This document shows, in pieces, positions 1 to 10,757 of a DNA stretch of 64,000 nt (positions are counted from its first letter, which is position 1; each line of letters begins with the position of its first letter). The translations under genes were made by a program, and so were the position numbers. The notes under the pieces are model-generated. The model saw only the letters and a program-made list of their open reading frames with translations. It was not told the origin of the DNA and searched no databases. Origin of the DNA: Ophiodon elongatus (lineage: Eukaryota > Chordata > Actinopteri > Perciformes > Hexagrammidae); assembly GCA_016806645.1 (NCBI GenBank), contig JACSYO010002160.1, positions 65,497 to 129,496 of the forward strand, read 5' to 3'.

Positions 1-2313
1 CGTTAACATCCGTCTCTCCCTTCAGATCAGGAGTCTGGCGACTTCCGAGTTGCAGTGGCGTCTCTGTCGTCAAGCTTTTAGCAGAGTTTGGTTCTGGAAA
101 AACAGAAGATTTGTCATGAAAGGAGACCATCGTGTTTTCTTATGGGGCGACTGACACACTGTTCTGCGTCTAACGAGCAGAAATTGATACTTGTTGCTGG
201 ACTTTCGTAGAAAAAACACAGTCAACTTTTTTCCAGGCACCGATCGAGCAGGTATATTATTTTTCGCCACTGGTCTTGACGAGACAAAATGTTGATATTG
301 TAAAACAACTTTACTTCAAACAATAAAGTGAATCTTTTGTTGCAACTTTAATCTAGATCACGAACGACATTTTAACAGATTAACTCACCGACGACAAGCC
401 AAACGACTGAAGACTGTACTTGGCTCTTTAACTTCGGGATGAAACATCTGAAACTCCCCTGGTCTGCCAGCGTCACATTCGTGATCTTGAGCGATATGTT
501 GCCTCGTCTCAGGCCGTCTGGGAACAGCGTTGTCCTCGTGAGAAACGACGAGATCTTCTTGTCCGGGACCTCGTGGTTGTCCCGGTGAAGATGCACATAC
601 TCGACCCGGGTCAGACGATGTTCAGGGTCCGGCTTACGGTCGGGCCTCGACCACTCCACCGTCAACCCCTCCAGGTTGCGCGGCGGCTCCACGTGACACG
701 GCAGGACGACGTCGTCGCCAGGAGCGGCAACGATCGGCTGAGGAGAACCGATCACCTGAGACTGACCTGAGAAATGAAGGACAAATTAAAAACCCGCCAA
801 AAAGTCTGGAATCTGGTTCAGATCAAAACATCTCCAGTGGAGTTATCGCCACTAGACTTTTCATAAAGTTAGAACCAGTTTCCAGAAACAACAACTTTAC
901 AACAGTGGTAATAAAGAGCAAGCGTTCACGATACATTGAGCAATGGTCTACAAATTGTAACAATCCTGGTTTCCAAGAGTCTAAGGTGACGTCTTCAAAA
1001 GTCTTGATTTGCCCAACAAACAGCCAAAAACCCAAATATATTTAGTTTGCTGTTCAATAAAACAGCAAAAGCTAAATAATCTGAGACATTGGAGAAACCG
1101 CAACCAGAGAATCAATGACGTTATTTCTTGGTACACGACTTAAATGATTAATCCATTTTCAAAATAGTATCCACATCTTTTTTTTTTGCAGATCGATTAC
1201 ATCGTTTCAGCTGTAAGAGGGCTTTTTGTTTTAGTCAAAAATGTCAAATGATTTTAACTATTAGAGATTAATAAAATTATGTTAACTGTAGAAAACTCCC
1301 CTTACAATCAACCCAGGAACCTAAAAGTGAGACAACGTGGGTTTAAAACTACTTTTTAATCTTGATCTGATGACTAAAAAATATCAAACAAACAGATAAA
1401 GAGGAACAGAAGTTGATACTTCTTTGTTAAATATTACAAAGTGAGTAAGTGCATCATTGTAAAACTGTATGGCCTCGAGCATCTAGGGACAGAAAATGAA
1501 TTGCCCAACTACTTTAACTCTTGATTAATTACGTTATTTATGAAGATAACATATTGTATGACACAACTGGGAACATGTGCTGCTTCTGTGTGTTTTATAA
1601 CACTGTAAATTTAATATAATTTGGTTTTGGACTGTTTGTTGAACAACACAGCAATTTTAAGACCAAACACCAATGAAAAGAATCACCAGTTGTGCCTCTA
1701 GCTTGATCTTTGTACTAGTTTTACAGTATAGTGACACATAGTTTACCTCATTTGTAAGTGTTTAATGACCTCTGTATATTAACTTTAATTATATCCCCTT
1801 TAATTTGAGCTACGGTTCATCAGGAACACCTGTACAATATAATCCAATCCAATAAAGCCAAAATATCTACTTTAATGATGCCTATGATGTTCTTTTAGTT
1901 GACACTGTCACAGAGTTAATTAAATTGCATTATATTCACACGTGTTTCTAATCAACTTCACGACGGTAGCATGTGTTATTTTGTGTATTAGTCTGCTTCA
2001 GTTTATTGACTCCTTAATATGAATTATAATTGTTACCAAATGTCTTAAGGGACAAAAACAGAAAAACTACACATTATATCAGAATAACATGAAAAGACTC
2101 GATTTAATTATGACATATGTCCTTATTTACGTGTGTAAATTGAAAAGATTCACCGATTTCCACGAGAGGTTCAACGTTATGCCACGGTAGCAACATGCCG
2201 CGAATTATCTATTGAATGAGTTTACCTTCAACAGGTGTGAAGCCGAACAGCAGCACGAGGAGAGCGAAGAGAGAGACAGGTGAGAGATATCCACTGTGAG
2301 TGAGCTTCTCCAT
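1..2313 (-). CDS. V-set Ig membrane receptor, inverted copy (3' part outside window)
   Basis: This is the minus-strand twin of the V-set gene at 21.6-24.6 kb. Three exons are visible: leader 2313-2226 (starts MEKLTHSGYL, ends in phase 1 at a GTAAAC donor), V-set exon 766-389, and a Thr-rich connecting exon 93-1. The transmembrane exon would lie left of the window. The V domain has the B-strand Cys (VVLPCHV), the C-strand Trp (VEWSRP), a butyrophilin/MOG-like YVHLHRD stretch and the F-strand DQGSFRC motif. A single membrane-bound V domain of this kind suggests a butyrophilin/MOG-like surface receptor; the ligand is unknown. Spot checks at several points found no difference from the other copy. 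Its 5' flank is cut off at 2409, about 96 bp before the ATG, so its promoter may be incomplete. Confidence 0.75.
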
Positions 2314-2409
2314 GGTTCATTTCAATGTGTCGCCTGTTCGGCAGACAAACGTATCTCTCTCTCTCTCTCTACATATAACGTTATATAACTTCTTCATAAC
2401 TCACAGGGG
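1..2409. repeat. Left arm of large inverted duplication
   Basis: Positions 1-2409 are the reverse complement of 21520-23928: any left coordinate and its partner add up to 23929, from the window edge to the breakpoint, through a GA microsatellite and two introns. No length difference and no mismatch was found in spot checks. The arm may extend left beyond the window. The inner breakpoint is at the motif CACAGGGG (2402-2409), where V-set upstream sequence passes abruptly into Fc-receptor-like intron sequence. Confidence 0.93.
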
Positions 2410-4375
2410 AAGATTGAAAAATGTATATCTTTGCATGGATAAAATGTTGTTTGTCCATTAACATTTACAGTATGTGTGGATTGTTTCAAACCACAAATAG
2501 TTTTTCATGACAGTTTACCTTATGTTTACATGTTGACATGTTGTCAGATTATGTTGTCTTCAGGTTGAAATAAAAAAAATGTATCATAGACAATAACAAC
2601 TTATATATAAAAAGAAATACATAAAAGATCATCTGATTCTGATTTATATAAAAGTTTTTACAGTATTTCCAATCAGCATTTGTGATTTATTGTAATTTGT
2701 GTGTTGCAGGTAAAATCGACCCTGTTGTGTCGCACACGGATGTCACCATCACACAGGAAGTGCAACCAAAGAAGGACGAAGGTAACACACACACATAAAA
2801 ACACATTGTAGACCACTTTCCAAAATAACCAGCAATGGTTGCTGTAATAAATGTAAAAAAAAAGAAGAATAACAGGACAAACATGTGAAAACCTTTTTGA
2901 ACTACAGACAAAATGGCAGGAAAGTCTACAGAACTACGCCAGCTCTTCTTCTCTTCCTGAGAAAGGCGTAGGGTTGTGCTGTCATGTGACCCGTCAGATT
3001 GATGAGTCATTTATTCACTTTGAAATCTGTTATAAAAATACCCTGAGGTCATGTGCAATTGTTTCGATGTGCTTGAAACACAAACCTGTTTGTCAAGACC
3101 ACAGATGCATATCCAGCACATGGCAAAAACATCTGTATACGCAGTAGATGCAATTAGAGGATGAAGATATAAAACAAATAGAGGGAATTGTTTGTCTTTT
3201 TCATGGGCGCTTCACATCAGTATAAGTTAATACTGTTTTTAATATTGCTTTCACTATAAAAGCAGTTTTTTTTGGGGGGCTGGACAATGGGTATCATTAT
3301 TAATGTCCAAAAGTCTCCCATCACAGTAGTGAACAAAAGTGGTGGAAAGTAATTTGCTAAATAATTATATTTCTATTTTACGGTACTTAAACTTCTACTA
3401 AATTCCAGAGTTAAATATTGCACTTTATAATTCACAGCATTTATTTTAAAGCTTTACTTACAAGTTACTTCACATTGTCATATAAGATAAGATAAGATAA
3501 GATAAGATAATCTTTTATTATTCCCCCACTGCAGGACTAATACAGTATTATCCTATCTTATTTTATTATTGTGACAAACTGTAAGGAAATAATGAAATAA
3601 ACAATGCATTATTAAAGGTTAAAGTACAGTTATAGCTGCTGTGTATGCTTTTCTTCCAGAAAAAAACTGTCCATCCACAACATTTACAGCTTTTTAACAG
3701 TGCATGTGTATGTTTTTCTCAGAAATGGATGATTCATCCTTCTACTCAACTCTCAAAGCAGTAGCCACCTGAAGGGAAACAACAGAACCAGTGTTGACCT
3801 TTTATACTTTCATGTATTAAACTGAAGAAATGTTCAGCGTCTGTTTGATTAAAAAAAAATGTAGTATTTTCTTTTCCAACACTTTGCTGAAAATTGTCAG
3901 ATAAACCTGAGCTTTTTTTTGTTTTTTTTTACTTTTTTTTTTATTTGTCCACTTTGTCTCACCTGCACCTGTTTGTTTTGTATTTTCAGTGTCTCATTTC
4001 TTAATATTACCAACACAGAAATACGGTCTTGTAGTTAAAAAAATATTATTGAAATATGTCTAAAGCAATGAAACTGGAGCTCAGTTTCATCACTACCTCT
4101 TTCTCTCTCACAAGGAAGTATCTAGAGAAGCAATTCTTTGTGATTCTAAAAATAGGAAGTGACTCACACTGATCTATTTGTTTATTTTGTTTACTATCAA
4201 AAGCCTTGAACAAGTATGTCCTCATTCCTCTTTCTGCATTTTATTTCCCTGCTGTGAGCTCACAGCTACGTAAGCTTGGTCACACCTGAACAACAATTAA
4301 TTAATTAATTAATTACTGTTTCAACTGCGTTCACATCACTGTGTTTTAATGTGTAGATAGGATCTGCTTCATGTT
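2410..4375 (+). repeat. Fc-receptor-like 3' segment, copy 1 (plus orientation)
   Basis: This block is homologous, in reverse orientation, to about 32870-34376 and partly to 37573-40440. It carries two cytoplasmic-tail exons (2710-2781 and 3723-3772) plus intron and 3' flank. Homology to the other copies begins directly at the inner edge of the inverted-repeat arm (2410). A (gataa)n stretch near 3481-3510 with the motif TTCCCCCACTGCAGG looks like the reverse complement of a common teleost retroposon tail of the kind ending in (tatc)n. Confidence 0.75.
2710..3772 (+). pseudogene. Orphan ITIM cytoplasmic exons of an Fc-receptor-like gene
   Basis: Two exons with good splice sites encode a receptor tail. 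Exon 2710-2781 (acceptor TTGCAG, donor GTAACA) reads GKIDPVVSHTDVTITQEVQP and on to KKDE; exon 3723-3772 (acceptor TTTCTCAG) reads MDDSSFYSTLKAVAT then TGA. In the two paralogous segments the first motif is VSYTDV, a match to the inhibitory ITIM consensus (S/I/V/L-x-Y-x-x-I/V/L). Here TAC has become CAC, so the tyrosine is a histidine and this ITIM could not be phosphorylated. The second motif, SFYSTL, is kept. No leader, Ig or transmembrane exon lies upstream on the same strand, so these exons are stranded. They point away from the Fc-receptor-like gene at 13.7-17.1 kb, which lacks exactly this part. Confidence 0.7.
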
Positions 4376-4724
4376 AACATAGAATTTTATTGTTATGTTA
4401 TGTCGTGCAGACGTCAATAAATGTCATTCGTGGTGTTTTGCAAATTATTCTAATGACCCTCTGTTATAAATTTCAAACTGTCGGTTAAACTGACACTCGA
4501 TGTGGAAACATGGGAGTCAACTATCAAACAACTGGAAATCTGCAGCATCCACTGAAATCAACACACTTTTTGTGACAGTTGATGATGTTACGTATCTTTT
4601 CAAGTTACTCTCATTATTGGTCATTTTATAAGAATAGATGCAACGTGATCAACTGAGAATTAGAACCATCCATTTTTTATTAAGATGTAAAGCCAAGCAT
4701 GAATTCTTCAGTGCAAAATATCTG

Positions 4725-7700
4725 CTAGTTGTTATTCTGGTAATGGTATAACACTTGGTAGTACCCAAGAACATTCTGGTAATATTGAGAAATATATATT
4801 TGTGTGGGACACAGGATGGAGGAATTTGAATGAGAAAACGGAGGGTAAAACATTGTTGGAGGGCTTGAGGTTTCAGAAGGAGTTGAAGGGGAAATCGAAC
4901 TATGAGTGGAGAAGATGCGATGAGCTGTTGAAGCTGGAGGTCTCGTGGAGTTTGAAGGCGAAACACTGAATGTTGGATGAGCAGCATTCACGGTTTGAAA
5001 GGCAGCTGTGCTAGTCTGATTAGGAGAAAAGCTGCTTGAAGGAACGGACAAACTATTCTGAGATGTTGGGGAAGTTGATGGCTCAGTAGTCGTCAATTTT
5101 ACAAGGAGAGTAGTGGCCGGTGCTAATGTAAGTTGAGGATCAGTTGAGTTTGAAGTGATTTCACTTAAAGTGGTGGTGGCTGTTTGATGCACGGTGGAAA
5201 CTGTTGCAGTAGCTGGAGAAGGTTTGGCAGAAGTACTTTCCTCAGAAATGATAGCTGTTTGAGTCGTAGCTGTAGCTGCACCAACAGAGGTGGTTGATGC
5301 CACAGCAGAGTTTGCATGGATGGATGTTGTTTGGAGCATTGCTGTTGTTGGACGCTTGGCCACGGTCGGTGAAATTGCAGATACTTGTTGGGTAGTAGTT
5401 TCTGGGTGAATAGTAATGGCCTTTGCTGGAATGGTCGTAGGTTTGCGAGGACTTGTTGTTGTTGGTTCAACAGACTCACTGTCTGGAGGACCGCTAGAGG
5501 TGGTAGAAGATACAGAAATGGCTGGAAGAGTAGCAATAACCTCAGGTGGAATTGCAGGAGTTGTAACAAACAAAACAGTTGTAGTAGCTTTAGGAACAGT
5601 GGTGGCATCAGGATGCCCGTTGCTTGAATGAGCAGTAGTAGTAGCTGTTTTAGGATCAATGTTAACAGGAGGCAGTTTGATCGGAGGGACATTTTTAAAC
5701 ACATTCCCTACTCCCAAAAATGTTGCCATTCCTGAAAAGGCACTTCCTATTACAGTAAACATTCCTGTTAAACCAGATAAGAGACCCCCAAGAAGCCCTC
5801 CACTGCCTGGAATAGGTAATGGTGGTACTGGATCTCCTACTGGGTTTTCTTCCTTCCCCTGCTTACTGTCCTTTTCGTTTTTGTCCTTATCTTTCTTCTT
5901 TGTAGTTTTGGTGGTTGTTGTAGTGGAAGTAGTTGTTGTAGCAGTTGTAGTTTTGGTGGTTGTTGTAGGGTCTGTGGTTGTTGGTGGCATGGTAGTAGTT
6001 TTGGGTTTAGTAGTTGTAGGAGGAGTCGTGGTTGGATTAGTTGCTGGGGTAGTTGATACAGATGTTGTAGTCAGAGGCAAGGTGGTTGTTAGAAGAATAG
6101 TAGTTGTTGGGCCAGGTGTTGTAGTAAGAAGAGCAGATGTGGTTGTAACAGGGGCAGGTGTGGTGGTGAGAGAAGCAGATGTAGTAGTGAGAGGGGAAGA
6201 TGTGGTAGTAAGGGAGTCCGATGTGGTAGTTAGAGGAGCAGACGTGGTTGTGAGAGGGCTAGATGTGGTAGTAAGAGAGTCAGATGTGGTAGTAAGAAGT
6301 GCAGATGTGGTACTATGAGGAGCAGAAGTCGTACTAAGAGGGCCAGGTGTGGTACTAAGAGGGCTAGATGTGGTGGTGAGATGGCCAGATGTGGTACTAA
6401 GAGGGACAGATGTGGAAGTAAGTGCAGACGTGGTACTAGGAGGACCAGCTGTTGTAGTAAAAGGGCCAGATGTGGTACTAAGAGGGTCAGGTGTGGTAGT
6501 AAAAGGGCCAGATGTCGTACTTAGAGGGCCAGATGTGGTGGTGAGATGGCCAGCTGTGGTAGTAAAGGGGCCAGATGTCGTACTAAGAGGGCCAGATGTG
6601 GTACTAAGAGGGCTAGATGTGGTAGTAAAAGGGCCAGATGTCGTACTTAGAGGGCCAGATGTGGTGGTGAGATGGCCAGCTGTGGTAGTAAAGGGGTCAG
6701 ACGTGGTACTAAGAGGAGCAGATGTAGTGAGAGGGGTAGATGTAGTGAGAGGGGTAGATGTGGTACTAAGAGGGTCAGGTGTGGTAGTAAAAGGGCCAGA
6801 TGTCGTACTAAGCGGGCCAGATGTGGTACTAAGAGGGCCAGATGTGGTAGTAAAAGGGCCAGATGTCGTACTTAGAGGGCCAGATGTGGTGGTGAGATGG
6901 CCACAGACGTGGTACTAAGAGGAGCAGATGTAGTGAGAGGGGTAGATGTAGTGAGAGGGGTAGATGTGGTACTAAGAGGGTCAGGTGTGGTAGTAAAAGG
7001 GCCAGATGTCGTACTAAGCGGGCCAGATGTGGTACTAAGAGGGCCAGATGTGGTAGTAAAAGGGCCAGATGTCGTACTTAGAGGGCCAGATGTGGTGGTG
7101 AGATGGCCAGCTGTGGTAGTAAAGGGGCCAGACGTGGTACTAAGAGGAGCAGATGTAGTGAGAGGGGTAGATGTAGTGAGAGGGGTAGATGTGGTACTAA
7201 GAGGGTCAGGTGTGGTAGTAAAAGGGCCAGATGTCGTACTAAGAGGGCCAGATGTGGTGGTTAGAGGGCTAGATGTGGTAGTAAAAGGGCCAGATGTCGT
7301 ACTAAGCGGGCCAGATGTGGTACTAAGAGGGCCAGATGTGGTAGTAAAAGGGCCAGATGTCGTACTTAGAGGGCCAGATGTGGTGGTGAGATGGCCAGCT
7401 GTGGTAGTAAAGGGGCCAGACGTGGTACTAAGAGGAGCAGATGTAGTGAGAGGGGTAGATGTAGTGAGAGGGGTAGATGTGGTACTAAGAGGGTCAGGTG
7501 TGGTAGTAAAGGGCCAGATGTGGTATAAAAAGGCCCAGATGTCGTACTAAGAGGGCCAGATGTGGTACTAAGAGGTGCATATGTTGTACTAAGAGGAGCA
7601 GATGTGGTACTAAGAGGTGCAGATGTTGTACTAAGAGGAGCAGATGTTGTACTAAGAGGAGCAGATCTTGTACTAAGAGGAGCAGATGTTGTACTAAGAG

Positions 7701-7740
7701 GAGCAGATCTTGTACTAAGAGGAGCAGAAATGGTAGTGAG
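4725..7740 (-). pseudogene. Mucin-like Ser/Thr/Pro region downstream of the nuclease, frameshifted
   Basis: On the minus strand this stretch reads as a Thr/Ser/Pro-rich, mucin-like protein. From 7740 to about 6100 it consists of 7-residue repeats of the type TTSGPLS or TTTSGPF. It then continues through PTTT-rich sequence, a Lys-rich patch (KKKDKDKNEKD, about 5870-5900), a Gly/hydrophobic stretch without charges (about 5720-5850, with GSGGLLGGLLSGLTGMF) and a second Thr-rich part, ending in a stop at 4725. The last 1.35 kb is one open frame with no start of its own, so it should continue from upstream. The reading frame changes near 6900, near 7520 and across the A/C tract, so as assembled it is not joined to the nuclease. 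Either the repeat is mis-assembled or the gene has lost this part. Confidence 0.6.
6100..7740 (-). repeat. 21-bp tandem array with higher-order structure
   Basis: The basic unit on the plus strand is GGGCCAGATGTGGTACTAAG plus A, 21 bp, giving seven codons on the minus strand ((S/T)TTSGP(L/F)). Some 18-bp units (AGGGGTAGATGTAGTGAG) are interspersed. A larger block starting at GACGTGGTACTAAGAGGAGC recurs at 6700, 6906, 7131 and 7419, with spacings of 206, 225 and 288 bp. 288 is 225 plus three 21-bp units; 206 is 225 minus 19 and causes a frameshift at about 6900. The unit near 7503-7530 is also irregular. Unequal crossing-over or repeat collapse in the assembly would both fit. Confidence 0.9.
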
Positions 7741-7874
7741 ACCAAAAAAAAACCAAAAAAACAACACAACCAACACAAAACAAAAAAAAAAAAACAAACA
7801 AAAAACCAACACAAACCAAAACAAAAAAACCAACACAACCCAAACAAACCAAAAAAACCAAAACAAAAAACAAC
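7741..7874. repeat. 134-bp tract of only A and C
   Basis: Every base from 7741 to 7874 on the plus strand is A or C (runs of A broken by single or double C), so the minus coding strand is pure G/T. It sits precisely between the nuclease-linked Ser/Thr stalk (ending in a TAG at 7876-7874) and the 21-bp array. No AG acceptor occurs at its minus-strand 3' edge, so it is not a normal intron. Its length does not restore the reading frame across the gap. Confidence 0.9.
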
Positions 7875-9697
7875 TAGTCCAGGCTAGTCGTGGTACTCAG
7901 AATGGCAGATGTGGTAGTAGCATGACCAGATGTAGTACTGGAAGGGTCAGATGTAGCAGAAAGTTGGGTAGATGTGGTAGAAAGTCCACCAGATGTTGTA
8001 CTCAGTGGGTTAGAGGTGGTAAAAATGGGGCCAGATGTGGTACTGGGATCGGTAGATATGGCAGAAAGTGGGCCAGATGTTGTAGTGAAAGGGTCCGAAA
8101 CGGTTCTGGATGGGGCAGATGTGGTAGTAAGAGGTGCAGATGTTGAAATTGGAGGGGTAGAGGAGGTCGTGGTTGGGGCAGAAGTAGTTGAAATGGGTGG
8201 TGGGCAATTGCAATTTCTGTTAAGTGTTGGGTACAACTGAGTGACAGTTGTGTGGCGAGGACAAAGTGTTCCAGGGAACATGTCAAATTCTGAGTCCAAT
8301 GTTCCCAGTTCATTATACAGCTCTTCTAAGGTCTTTGTCTGTAGATGTAAAGCTTTGTCACCATCTTCCACATTTTGGCCCCAATGTGCACTTGCTAGCC
8401 AACCCATCTCACTGTGGCTGAAGCAGCAGAATGCTGACCAGAGCATGGAAGGAACATTAACCTTGTTATTGATTTTTCGGGTGCCGGGCTGTGCTCCAGT
8501 TACCAAAAAGCCTTCTATGATACCGTTATTGTTTTTGCAGTACTCATCCAGAACACATTTGATGCATTTCTCCATTCTTGACCAGCTTCCCTTGTTGAAT
8601 GTCCCTTCTTGTGGAACAATGTTGGTCAGGGTAAAGGTAGATTTCTTATCATTTTCGGTCGATGCGTATAAACTTGGAAATAAATGACCTCTGTCATACC
8701 CTTGATTGGTGTAATCACTATCCGCTGCCTGGTGGTTGTAAGTCTTCTTTCCGGATGGTATCATGTTCTTGTTTCGTATGTTCTCAAGCTGTAACAATTG
8801 GAAGGCTACGTTACTGATGCGGGCAGGGTAGTGGTAAAGCAGACTAAATATACAGTAACAGTAATGGCATATAATCTGAAATTGACCTTGCAATCTCATG
8901 CAATGTAAACAAAATACTGGGCAAACTTATGCAGTAAGCTTTAATCATTTTGGTAGACTCTGATTATTTCTATTTGACAAAGCAAACTTAGAATGACACG
9001 AGTTAAACAACTGTGATAAAATCAGCTTTTAGTCAAACCCAGTCAGTACAGGCTGAGAGGATGTTGTCATGTCATGTGTCAAATCTTTCAAGTTACTTAA
9101 GGAGTTCTCAAAAAACACAATCACTGATGGGTTATTATGATAATTAGGATAAGCGTTTACAGGTAATGGATGGATGATGATTATTGTTAGCAGTAGCGTC
9201 AGCTGGTATTCACAGTGGTATATAAATAGTTTTTGCATCGGTGTAGTATTGCAGTAGTATTACCGTATCAGCTTAAATACATATATTGCCGTTGCTATGG
9301 ATTTGGAACTGTAGAAATCAGTTAAAAATACAATATTATAGTTGTGACTTAGTAAGAAAAATAAAAAAACAAAAGAACATACCTCTGGTTCTATTTTCCA
9401 AATTGCTTTGGGCCTACCAGTGTTGTTTGATTCTCCGTACTTGTAGGCAGAAAACACTGGGATCTTGTTATGGGTGTCGTAAAGCGTCACAAAACTCCTT
9501 GTGTCATTCAAAGTCTGGCAAATGGGTTGGTATCTGTTCTGGTTCCGGATGTTCCCTCCCTCCAAGATTCCCGGGATGTGTGGTGGAGTTTGCTGAAGGA
9601 AAAACTCTGCACAGTCTGATATCGACCTCACCACTTCAGCTTCCGTGGGAGCGATGGATAGGAGCAGGAGAGCTGCGAGGGGCAGGAGGCGATACAT
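7874..9697 (-). CDS. ENDD1-like secreted endonuclease with Ser/Thr-rich stalk
   Basis: Two exons: 9697-9383 (GAG|GTATGT donor) and 8788-7874 (TTACAG acceptor, phase 0), about 409 residues. The start chosen, MYRLLPLAAL, gives a signal peptide ending near APTEA; in-frame upstream ATGs exist. Then follow the family landmarks of endonuclease domain-containing 1 proteins: DCAEFFL, PHIPGILEGGN, LYDTHNKIPVFSAYKY, the catalytic DRGH motif with its general-base His, and TLTNIVPQ...FNKGSWSRMEK, whose Asn normally helps bind the metal ion of this beta-beta-alpha-metal DNA/RNA endonuclease fold. The catalytic core looks intact. After the core (GTLCPRH) the chain becomes Thr/Ser/Pro-rich for roughly 100 residues and ends at a TAG beside the A/C tract. 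Secretion or surface display is inferred from the signal peptide; the substrate is unknown. Confidence 0.85.
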
Positions 9698-9792
9698 CTT
9701 CAGTAATGTCAGCATCAAACACTGTATCATGAGGTCAGAGGAGAGAACAAAAAGAGTTACGTGGTGGAGTTGAGGACTTTTCTCCACTGTGG

Positions 9793-9803
9793 TTATATAT
9801 AAA
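9793..9803 (-). promoter_or_regulatory. Candidate TATA element of the nuclease gene
   Basis: TTATATATAA lies about 100 bp upstream of the nuclease ATG on the minus strand, at a spacing compatible with a short 5' leader. The motif is self-complementary, so direction is inferred from the gene. An alternative upstream promoter and first exon are described at about 10.76-10.86 kb. Confidence 0.4.
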
Positions 9804-10757
9804 AGACCAACAGGCTGACTCAGATAATGTGACGCAGTAAAACCATTATAACGTGTCAGTTATTCAAAACTAGGTACATGATGAAAAAATAGATTAACTT
9901 AAATATGAGTCTTCTACAAATCTAAAGCATCCAATCAATTTTGAAACATAAGGGGTCCATTCATTGACTATCTGTAATGTAGCCCTGTGAGCAATCGACC
10001 TATTCTTGACATATCTGACTGTAACATCTTGAAATGGCTTAAAAACTGTATGTAGGTGTATAAAATACTGTATTTACAATATGTCTGGCAGCTTTTCTCT
10101 TTTTAAATGTTTTATTCATTTTAGTGTTATTTGTATAAAATTTGAGTCTATTGTTGTTTTTAGTCTTGAATATAAAACTGTACTTTTGAAAAAATAAAAC
10201 AATAGTACAAAAAAGCTAACATCTGTCTTACATTTATTTTATTTTGTAAAAGTTTGCAGTATTAAGTGAAATATCTAACGTTTGAAGCCACTTTCCATGA
10301 GTTGATATGCTATTGTGGTATCAGATTAGAATGCCTGCGCATAAATACATACTTCATTCAGATACTCTCTGAATTAAAGAGAACTGAAACATTTATTTTG
10401 TGCAGCATAACCCAGTTACCATGCCATAAATCGTAAAAATAAAAAACACGCAATTTGAATTCATGTGATGTTTTGATAATTTATTTTTAATTCACTTGAA
10501 TCTATTTATCCAACATGTTTCCAAATGTCTTGACGTGAATATACATTTTAACAGACAACTTTTTTTTAAATCTGATTTAAAAAAGCTTAAAGATGCAAAG
10601 TTGGGAGTTGTTGTAAGCTGCAGTTAATTTGTATATAAAAATGGCAGGTGTGCTGTTTGTATTCACTAAAATGACATATTTAACAAATTATAAATCAAAG
10701 CATGAACAAAAATGATGGTGAAAAAATGGTGAAAAGAAAAATCTCAGAAATGCTTAC

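Noticed and set aside
823..1035. 70-codon frame present in both inverted arms (also 22894-23106)
   Set aside because: Lies within intron 1 of the V-set gene, with no splice context; repeated only because the arms are duplicates.
5385..5631. Short plus-strand open frames in the 3' mucin region
   Set aside because: Antisense shadows of the Thr-rich coding strand with no splice or start context.
5659..7550. Long plus-strand frames rich in DVVLRG / GPDVVLR opposite the mucin array
   Set aside because: They are the antisense of a 21-bp repeat, which keeps several frames open. Their flanks have no coding signal on the plus strand, while the minus strand continues to a plausible nuclease.
6100..7740. 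CRISPR-like array
   Set aside because: The units are contiguous tandem repeats with no unique spacers, in a vertebrate genome.
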